Both the position numbers and the translations under genes were made by a program. From the NCBI RefSeq assembly GCF_921293095.1, contig NC_060254.1, forward strand, positions 110,136,917-110,200,916: DNA of 64,000 nucleotides, read 5' to 3'. The stretch's first letter is position 1. Every line of letters begins with the position of its first letter. Below the pieces are notes generated by a model that saw only the letters and a list, made by a program, of their open reading frames with translations, was not told the origin of the DNA and ran no database searches. This DNA is from Ischnura elegans (lineage: Eukaryota > Arthropoda > Insecta > Odonata > Coenagrionidae). Of the stretch, positions 56,901 through 64,000 are shown piece after piece.

Positions 56901-59900
56901 CTTTCGCCCAGTGCCTCACAGTAAAGACCAACGGCCGAACTCTTGCATCTAAGGAGCCCATAATCCAGAGCAATTCAGACATAAAAACAGCTGTCCTATT
57001 AAATACAAAACAAAGGCATACGTCTTTACTAAAACAGCTTTCCTCAGCTCTCATCGTGCCATTGAATGTTGATAACAATAAAAAATGAAACATATACATT
57101 CCAATAACATTAGCCCTCTCATTAAACTTAAATGCCAGGAATTTTCTAAAGACAGCCAAGTTCCCCAAATTGTTTGCATGTTCCAGCTCTGGTCTAGTTG
57201 TTCTGTTCCCTAGTTTTTGCTTTGTTTACTTTGGCATTTGGTTAGGCACTGTTAATGACTGATTTTCAAAAACAATAGAAAGATTTTGTTCGATATTGAA
57301 TTTCATATCAAGATATACCCGAGATGAAAAGGCCATGGAAGTTTTGACCACGCTATAGCATTTCAAGACCTGAGACCAAGCTACTTAAAATGATTGATTA
57401 GATGCTATTATATTCTTCACTAGACTATAGTTTATTTAATTAATTCACAAAGCCCTATTAATGATTGAAAATTATTAGCTAGACTGTATTTATAAGCTTA
57501 GTTAAAGCATTGATATAATTTAAGCATAAACAATTGTTTAAACTCGTGATTGATACATAAAAAAGAAATTAAAGGAAATAATGTAAAAATACTTGACCAA
57601 GTACTTATTATTAATAATTGAATGTTACTGCATTTCAACAAGTATTGCTTGATTATTTCAAGTTGTTGAAAGTAAAATAGCAATCAAATGCATAACGGGT
57701 GCATATAACTTTCAAAGCTTTTCACTTTTGAAAATGAAAAGAAAGTCATGAATTCAATCCTTTTGAACAACAGACATCGTGCACATAAATAAGAAAGCTA
57801 GCACTCACTGGTTTGACATTGTGACATCACACTCAAGAGATGTGAAATCTTGATGGTACTTCACGATTGGAACTCGAGCTTGAAGAATCCGACGTACGTG
57901 CGTGCATCCAGGGAGGAAAAGCTGTAATATATCTCCCACAGCTTCCATCTGCCTTTGCATTTGAGCACGTCCATTGAACGGAATCATTTTCGTTTGAAAA
58001 ATCAACCTTAATGAAGTTGGATTTCCATCCTCTTCCTAAAGTAGGCAATGAACATGAGTCACAGCACACGTTTATTGAAAAGTTAAGATTCCAACCCCAC
58101 AAGAAACAATACATGTGCTCAATCACAGTTCATTTATTCTTTCCCTGCATAAATAAAAAGTTGATAAAACCAGCATTCTAAACAGAGTAAGAAATTCATG
58201 TATAAAATCCATTTATATACTCTGATGTTAAAACAACTTACTTTAAATGCATTTGCTCTCACAAATATATACATGTATATACATAGACATTGTGATAGAC
58301 ATCAACGATTCAATTTTTATTAAATTTCTCGGCTCAAACAATGGAGCCAAATGGTTTCCTCACTTTTCAAACTCAGTGGTTCAGAATTGCACAACACGAA
58401 ACAAAGTTTCGCTCTGGTTAAATATGTACGATCACCATATGATGGAATAGTTGTTTTATGCTGCCACACCACTCACGTTGCTCCACGCCACTCATTCCCA
58501 ACAGTTAACTGATTTGTAACTGGGAGTGGTGGACATGCGACCACAAGTGTAGAGGAGCTTGAGAGTGAGACAAGGAGCCAGGGGAGTCATTCACTGAAGC
58601 TCAGGGTGGGGGATCATGACAGCATAGGGAATGGAGAGGAGCGATAATTAGAGACAGAGGTTTCCACAATGGCCACTACTAGGAATACACACAGGAAGCT
58701 GTTCCCCAGTGGGTTTTCCTGCATTGTGCTGCAGAATAGGAATAAGATGCAGAGGACCTGACATCCACAGAGGAGGTGAGGTTTAGGGTAGATCAGGGTG
58801 ACAGACTGCAGAAGATAGTGTAGCCACATCCCTGAAATAAAGGTTGGACAAGTTCTCTTCAGTCGGAAGGTGCATTCTCACCACAGGAGCAGCTGAATTC
58901 CATTCTCCAAGGTGCCATCTCAAAAAGGTGCAGTCTGTGCATGCTACATTTCGATGTCCTGCTCCTCACCATCCCACACTAGTACTGCCACACCCACATT
59001 TCCCCAAAGCCAAGTCACTTCAAACCACTTATGCAAGCATCTCCACTAACCTGTGAGTGCCAGAATAAGTGATTTACGAAATGTTCAAACTGGGGCAAAA
59101 GGCCTCCAGGTTAAAAGAGAAGAGACACTGCAAAGTCAATCCCAAGAGTGGACAGTTCTAGTCCTGAGGGGCCACAATTTATTTATCTCTTACTTCCGTC
59201 CTCAGCTGTAGTAATAAAAAAGGACATGGAGCTTGTAGTTCTTGTCATCGTAGGCTATCATTTTCATTTTCCGCCATTTCCTTGGCCCATTGTAGAATTA
59301 AGTACACGTGATTTTTTTTATTTGTTGATATCATTTCATCCCTCACCATTCATTCATGTTTCATTCGTCATCCGTTTCATTAAAAGTTTTTTTTGCTGGG
59401 TATTCAGGTTATTTGGTTTGAAGTGCTACATTTTTGTTTTCACAACTGCCAAATAAATGTCCACTTAAAAAGGGTATACAAATGGATCTTGCGTTAAGTG
59501 CTCACCAACCCACAATTTGATCGGTTCTTGTTTTGCCAACTTGTGCTACATGATCCACAATCCTGAGTGGTGCCCTTAATGAGTTTTCATTCTGTTTTTT
59601 TTTGCATTAATTTACTTTGTTTCTGCATGATCCTTCACAGAGGAGGGACTGACGTGAGCAGACTGAGGATGGTCACCCATGGACAGGGGCGCAGCCAGGA
59701 AATGAGGCTGGGGGGAGGAGGGGTTTAGGTGAAAATAATACAAGGGTGTGTGGGGGTATGGTATACCCACCAGGATAAGCTGTAGGTTTGAGATTAATAA
59801 ATTGCAGAATTTTAAAGATAAATGGTTCAAAAGTGAGTTTTACGGCTTTCTGAGGGATGTTTTATTAATCCTTACACTATTCTATCAGTAATATCAATAC

Positions 59901-62900
59901 AATTAAGTAAAATGGATTAAAATTAAAAATTTCTCTGAGCTCTGGGGGGGTTTTATCCCCCACAATCCCCTCTCACTGCGCCACTGCCCATGGATGGGCT
60001 AGGCATGTGATTGTGCATCTGTCGTGTGGTCCACGACAAATGTTCTTTCACAATACAAACACCAAAGAAAGAATTTCTCCAGATTGAACACATCAAATGA
60101 CATTTCCACAGCAAGTTCTTTCTTTGGAGTTCATACTTGTGAGTCGGACTGACAAAAATAGGCATCTGAAAATCCCTTGATCATATATATGATGGTTGTT
60201 TAGGAAAATAAAGCTAATTCTGAAACATGAATTAATAGAATGTGGCAAGGGATGGCTGATTGGAGGAGCAGATTCACACTTGCGGCCCACTATCATTCAC
60301 GTGATCACTTGTGCTAGATGGGCATCAACTCGGTACAATCTCTCCCACAGGTCACCAAACACTCTCAATTTGAAGTAGGCAATATTTCTAACACAACCAC
60401 ATAGCAATAGTAATAATTACATTGGTAATAAGGTTACCCACCTCACTTTCACATGAATCCAAATGTAAGCTGAGATCAAGATCACAACCTACACGCCCAA
60501 AGCCATTCACCGATGATCCAAATGGAATAGCCTTTGCATTAGGAAAAATTCCCTGAAGAGCAAGTTCCAATTGACGAGCTGTCAGGAAGCGAATGCGAGA
60601 ACCAAGTTCGTCAAGGCAGGATAATTTATACAATACTTGTACTTGCTCAGAAAACTGAAAAATGAGAAAGATACATATAGATGTGACCATGGCCCTTATA
60701 TACTGGTTACTAATCTCCGGCTCGGAGTTTGTTGCCTGAGATTCCGTTTCCACCCCTCAAACCCCTCCCATCAAACACAACTATGGGCACAGTGCACTGT
60801 CACTAGGGGAAATATGGAACTAACTGCGCTATAGAAAGCATATAACGTCGCCGACAGTGCAGTTAGTTCCATATTTCCCCTAGTGACAGTGCACTGTGCC
60901 CATAGTCGTGTTTGAGGGGAGGCGCGTGAGGGGTTTGAGGGGTGGAAGCGGAATCCCAGGCAACACTCCCGAGCCAGAATATGTCGGGAGATTAGCAACC
61001 AGTGTATAAGGACCATGGATGTGACTACAGTGGGTGTAATTGGAAAGTAGCCCTGACACTCAACAATACGGAATGAAATGTAAAATTTAATATTAAACCC
61101 AATACATACATATATGGAACAGGCAAAAGTTTTAACTTCATATTGTAGATAATAAAATCTAAACAAAATTATTTTCTTATATCCATTAAGACACTTGCTT
61201 TGTAATCATTCATACAAGAGACAGATATTAAGGAGTGCTAATATTAAACACTTATGGAACTCAAAGGAAATACATCCTAAATATGCCAATGAATTTACAT
61301 AATATTAACGAATTATAAATGCATTTTTCAATAGAATTATAACTGTGGACAGGGGTGCAGCTAAGAATTAAGGCTAGGGGGGGTTAGGTGCAACTGATAG
61401 TGGAGGGTCTGGGGGTGTGGAATACCCACCAGGATAAGTGGGAGGTGCGGAGACCTTACCTAAGAAAAAATTTTAAATAATTGGTCCAAAAGGGTAAGTT
61501 TTACGTCTCTTTGAGGGATATTTTTATTAATACTGTCACTATTCTATAAGTAATATTATTCCAATTAAGTAAAATGGATTAAACCTAAAAATATCTCTGA
61601 GGTCTGGGGGGGGGGGGGGGTTTACGCCCTAAAGATAACAATGATAAAATTTAAATAAATACATATACAGTCAAAATTTTGAAACCAGCCATTACAAGAA
61701 AATATAACCTGTCACAAAATCATTACTTCTACTTTTGCTGAATCATTCCCAACCCTGCTCAACAGTTGAAGTGCCCCATCCCCAAGTCAGTTTCACATTT
61801 TCTTCTTTTTGCAATTGTTTATGCTTTAAAAGTGACCCTGCCAATTACTTGTATCTCACGTTTCCTTTTTATAATCATTAAAAAAAGAATATCGATGGAA
61901 TGCAGCCTTGATCATGCTCAAAGCTACCTCAGATTGGAGGGAGAGAGGCATACTAATCCCAATGACATTTTTGGAGGATACATTAAAGTTTCAATTATCC
62001 ATCCTTGTGGAGGATAAAGCAGAAATAGATACATAAAAAAAGATACATGATCTATTCATGATTATATTCTCATTAATTTTTCATTTTCATCCTTCCTTTG
62101 TACCTGCTGTTCCTTTGCATTTAAAAACTATATACAGGGTTTGTATAAAAAGTAACCAAACTGAGCTCAGAAAACATATTTATTGGCAAAATTTCTACAC
62201 CTTTCTTCTAGAAATCTTTGAAGTAGTCCTCATTGGAGTCGATAACCCATTGGTACAGGTTTTTCCAGGGCTCAAACGCCCCCTGGAAGTCAACAACTTG
62301 TAAGAGCCCTTGTTGTAGAGAGTTGAACGGCTTCCAGAGTCCCGAACTGCATCCCCTTCAGTACTTTCTTGATCTTAGGGAATTGGAATAAGTTTGGTGG
62401 TGCTGTATCCGGGCTGTCAAAACTACCCGGTTCGGTTTGCAGACGATCAAGAATATCTGAAGCGACAGCGACACGATGCTTCTTTTGCTCGTCCATCAGG
62501 AGTTTTGGCACCAGCTTCACACAGATCTTGCTCGTGACCAGATCGTTCTTAACAATATCGTGAACGGTCATCTTATCAATTCCGACCTCTTCTGCAATTG
62601 CTCAGATGCTCAGACAATGGTCAGTGTGCAACACATCACACACTTTTTGAATATCTGGGTCCATGTGACTGGTTGATGGATGTCCAGCATGCTGTTTGTC
62701 GTGGATGTCATTGCGGCCTGCTCCGAAATTGTTGTGCCACTGGAAGGCTTGGGTTCTGGATATAGCGTCCTCACCGTAAACCTCATTGATCATCTTAAGA
62801 GTTTCCGTGGGCGTTTTCTAGAGTTTGACGCAAAATTTGATGTTAACACGTTGCTCGATGGTACGTTCCATTTTCACTCTGATGAGGTCACTGATCACGC

Positions 62901-63869
62901 ACTGCACTCTCGCAAGATGCTAACCCTCCAAGCGTCTGCAGGAAATTGACTTGGGCCCACTACCATTCCCTCGATCCCCCGCCATCAATACAGCATAGCA
63001 CAGTTTGCATACGCTTTACCTGGGCGTCACAAGCTCAGTCTGGTTACTTTTTATACAAACCCTGTATGTGTTCATTTCAAGCTGCGAAGAAGGGAAGGAG
63101 AGTGAAGAATACTAAATGAAGAGAAGAGTAATTACCAATGGGCCTGCTTAGCGGAACTTTACCATGGCTGAGAAAGAATAAATCACAATAGTTTTCCATG
63201 CAATGCAAAATGGTTCATTTGTCCTCAACCAGTTTCAGAAACTCATCACCATTATCAAAAGGTTATAAAAAACATCAACTAACTTTCTCATTCATTCGTT
63301 ACACGAGAATAGACGGCACGATTAGGGAAGGCCAAGAGAATGGGAGTTTAAAGATTATTTTCACTTATGGAGCAAGGTCAATGTTTTCAAAACCTTTGAG
63401 GAGGCAGTGGAACTCTTAAGGAAAGAAGCTAGAAGTGAGTGCAGCAGAACCATTACATTAAAAGGTTTATTTCTGCACATTTGGTGAAGTGTCTATAATT
63501 CAAAGTTTTCAACTAAGACCCACTCAGCATTATTGTCTCCAATGTGTAACACTTTAAAAGCAATAAATACTTTGAAAACTTAAAGACTTGCTATTTATCC
63601 TGATCGATTATGCTCCATCATTCTACCATCAACACTTCCTTTAGGCAGACCCACATAAAATAAATAGGGAGTGTTTGATGGGACCTGCTGTAGAAGTGAC
63701 GCATGGGTAATTCAAGGAATGACCGATAGAACTATAGATTATCAAGACTCTACTGTTCTGTAATGTTTAAATTGTCTCCCTCCAAATGATGCCTCATGAA
63801 ATGCACCCTACCTGACATTCTAAATGAGCCTCCCCCAATGAAATCACTGGCCGCTGCCACGGTGACAGA
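53702..63869 (-). CDS. MTPAP: Mitochondrial poly(A) polymerase (MTPAP), 5' end beyond the window
   Basis: Exons, in coding order on the - strand: 63869-63812 (tentative), 60654-60442, 58035-57809, 56995-56766, 56680-56300 and 53943-53702. They join in frame (phases 0,0,2,1,1) to about 449 residues, compared with ~580 for human MTPAP; the N-terminal region is off the window. The nucleotidyltransferase signature FGSSVNGFG...GCDLDLSLHLD (Gly-Ser plus Asp-x-Asp) and the third catalytic carboxylate in LECDVTMSN are present. GSLDARVRPLVFTVRHWA and the palm/PAP-associated segment follow. The family adds A-tails to mitochondrial mRNAs in the matrix, from UTR-less bicistronic precursors in animals. 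The introns carry hAT, foldback and mariner insertions. No internal stop or frameshift was seen. Confidence 0.92.
54000..56110. other. MTPAP intron, no recognised element
   Basis: A 2.36-kb intron between the last two exons. AT-rich; no terminal repeat, ORF or RNA gene seen. Confidence 0.4.
56120..56203 (+). repeat. Family D repeat fragment
   Basis: It shares ATAATGGGAtCGTATTAAAA, CTTGCATATTTTTTAAGGGT and the G-run/GCACGAGCCCCC end with the copy at 28562-28686. It lacks the left end. It lies in an MTPAP intron. Confidence 0.65.
56300..56680 (-). CDS. MTPAP: MTPAP exon, PAP-associated domain
   Basis: 127 codons with NCTFLRDISRVKPSENTESL, LHALLFGFFQFYASFNFEGR, DASPLYVENPLERMLNVSKN and IEMRSAAWLMEEML. 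These match the C-terminal PAP-associated region of the family. Acceptor CTTTCACAG, donor GTATGT. Confidence 0.93.
56766..56995 (-). CDS. MTPAP: MTPAP exon, central domain
   Basis: It starts after TTTGTATTTAATAG and completes a Gln codon, then TAVFMSELLWIMGSLDARV, RPLVFTVRHWAKAVRLTSAT, PGPFITNFTLTLLVLHYLQ and LPSLTTLISMA. The choice of acceptor at 56995 rather than the AG five bases later is fixed by frame. The next intron is only 85 bases long. Confidence 0.92.
57809..58035 (-). CDS. MTPAP: MTPAP exon with third catalytic aspartate
   Basis: It begins EEDGNPTSLRLIFQTKM, continues RAQMQRQMEAVGDILQLF, LPGCTHVRRILQARVPIVKY, and ends LECDVTMSN plus two bases. The Asp in ECDVT is the third metal ligand of the nucleotidyltransferase core. 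Acceptor CCTACTTTAG, donor GTGAGT. The exon starts in phase 0 and ends in phase 2. Confidence 0.92.
58450..59680. other. MTPAP intron, no recognised element
   Basis: Ordinary intronic sequence; one open frame at 59148-59456 has no recognisable homology and reads as hydrophobic AT-rich noise. Confidence 0.4.
59684..59986 (-). mobile_element. hAT MITE, family B copy 3, in an MTPAP intron
   Basis: The element runs from CAGGGGCGCAGCCAGG to GCGCCACTG. It is flanked by a perfect 8-bp duplication CCCATGGA (59676-59683 and 59987-59994), the hallmark of hAT insertion. It is in inverse orientation to the copies at 29434 and 35749 and has no coding capacity. A G/C-run hairpin lies near its right end. 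Confidence 0.88.
60442..60654 (-). CDS. MTPAP: MTPAP exon with catalytic GS...DxD motif
   Basis: 71 codons, from FSEQVQVLYKLSCLDELG through RIRFLTARQLELALQGIFPN to PFGSSVNGFGRVGCDLDLSL and HLDSCESE. The Gly-Ser pair and the two Asp of DLD bind nucleotide and metal in Pol-beta superfamily transferases. Acceptor TTTTTCAG, donor GTGGGT. Confidence 0.93.
60688..61017. mobile_element. Foldback element FB5 with 8-bp direct repeat, in an MTPAP intron
   Basis: Arms are about 60688-60828 and 60857-61017, highly similar in inverted orientation; the inner ends are GGAACTAACTGC and GCAGTTAGTTCC with a ~28-base loop. The termini read CATGGCCCTTATATACTGG and CCAGTGTATAAGGACCATG. The direct repeat GATGTGAC flanks both sides (60680-60687 and 61018-61025), consistent with an 8-bp target duplication and hAT-type mobilisation. 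Confidence 0.8.
61350..61630 (-). mobile_element. hAT MITE, family B copy 4, right end lost
   Basis: It begins CAGGGGTGCAGCTAAG and follows the family B sequence (ACCCACCAGGATAAG, TTTTACG, AATTAAGTAAAATGGATTAA) to a run of 17 G. The expected CACTG end and target duplication are missing after TTTACGCCC, so this copy is truncated. Confidence 0.75.
62135..63064 (-). mobile_element. mariner element, 930 bp, internally deleted, in an MTPAP intron
   Basis: Terminal inverted repeats CAGGGTTTGTATAAAAAGTA... extend about 33 bp with one mismatch at the two ends. Both are flanked by TA (62133-62134 and 63065-63066), the mariner/Tc1 target duplication. The transposase inside is on the - strand and broken. 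A full mariner is about 1.3 kb, so about 350 bp are missing. Confidence 0.92.
62208..62871 (-). pseudogene. mariner transposase, catalytic core deleted
   Basis: The start MERTIEQRVNIKFCVKL is followed by an in-frame stop. Then MINEVYGEDAISRTQAFQWH, a helix-turn-helix DNA-binding region, and the GHPSTS hinge. A second frame (62571-62290) has KICVKLVPKLLMDEQKKHR and ASDILDRLQTEPGSF, then jumps straight to SPDTAPPNLFQFPKIKKVLK, which lies after the catalytic triad in the family. The first and second catalytic Asp regions of DD34D are therefore gone. A last frame ends YQWVIDSNEDYFKDF and TAG at 62208-62210. Confidence 0.88.
63812..63869 (-). CDS. MTPAP: MTPAP candidate upstream exon (tentative)
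   Basis: A 58-base segment with an acceptor CTTATTACTGAAG and a donor CAG|GTAGGG. It reads one base of a codon then LSPWQRPVISLGEAHLECQ, and joins in phase 0 to FSEQVQVLYKL of the next exon. An in-frame stop lies just upstream, so the acceptor must be close to this point. It is weakly conserved in this region of the family and I rely on frame and splice sites. Confidence 0.4.
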
Positions 63870-64000
63870 CTTCAGTAATAAGTGAGGTTGACTCACCAAA
63901 AAAAAAAAATTGGCCCCTTTATCAACAAGTATACTTCTAAATACAATTAACTCATTATCCCAAAGAAAAAGAGATAAATATATTTACCGAAGAACAACTT

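Noticed and set aside
1-64000. CRISPR arrays, bacterial operons or prophage
   Set aside because: No spaced direct repeats of that kind; introns and element types are eukaryotic.

Overview
This is a window of animal nuclear DNA, most likely from an arthropod and probably an insect. The genes are split by GT-AG introns, there are no bacterial operons, and most of the sequence is transposable-element debris of the kinds common in arthropod genomes (hAT and mariner-type MITEs, foldback elements, non-LTR retrotransposons, Helitrons, tRNA-derived SINEs). I cannot name the species from sequence alone.

Two protein-coding genes can be assembled with confidence, both in the right-hand third. TXNL1 (thioredoxin-like protein 1) is complete on the + strand at 43879-51553: six exons, 286 residues, with an N-terminal thioredoxin fold (WCGPC) and a C-terminal PITH domain. 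MTPAP (mitochondrial poly(A) polymerase) lies on the - strand from its stop codon at 53702 to at least 63869, and its 5' exons run off the right edge. The two genes converge tail to tail, about 2.1 kb apart between stop codons.

Intron 5 of TXNL1 (5.8 kb) holds a nested insertion. A non-LTR retrotransposon remnant (PHD-type zinc finger fused to reverse transcriptase) was split by a 2254-bp Helitron with clear ends at 48571-50824, and the LINE reading frame resumes exactly across the Helitron. The introns of MTPAP hold a hAT MITE with perfect target duplication (59684-59986), a second copy, a long foldback element with an 8-bp direct repeat (60688-61017), and a 930-bp internally deleted mariner (62135-63064).

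The left 43 kb has no gene I can recognise. It contains five copies of an approximately 650-bp terminal-inverted-repeat family ('family A', ends AATAGGGTAGTTTCC), several hAT-like families with 8-bp target duplications, at least five further foldback palindromes, two reverse transcriptase pseudogenes, SINE copies, purine tracts, and several CpG-rich patches that may be promoters or first exons of genes lying elsewhere. Two weak exon candidates on the - strand (28181-28346 and 16383-16463) encode membrane-segment-like peptides.

The most unusual material is the set of foldback elements: unrelated in most of their sequence, six of seven share a GTTTC-type motif, several with a TCATC-like motif following, inside their arms. 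Family A is also notable because it disperses consensus CRE sites (TGACGTCA).
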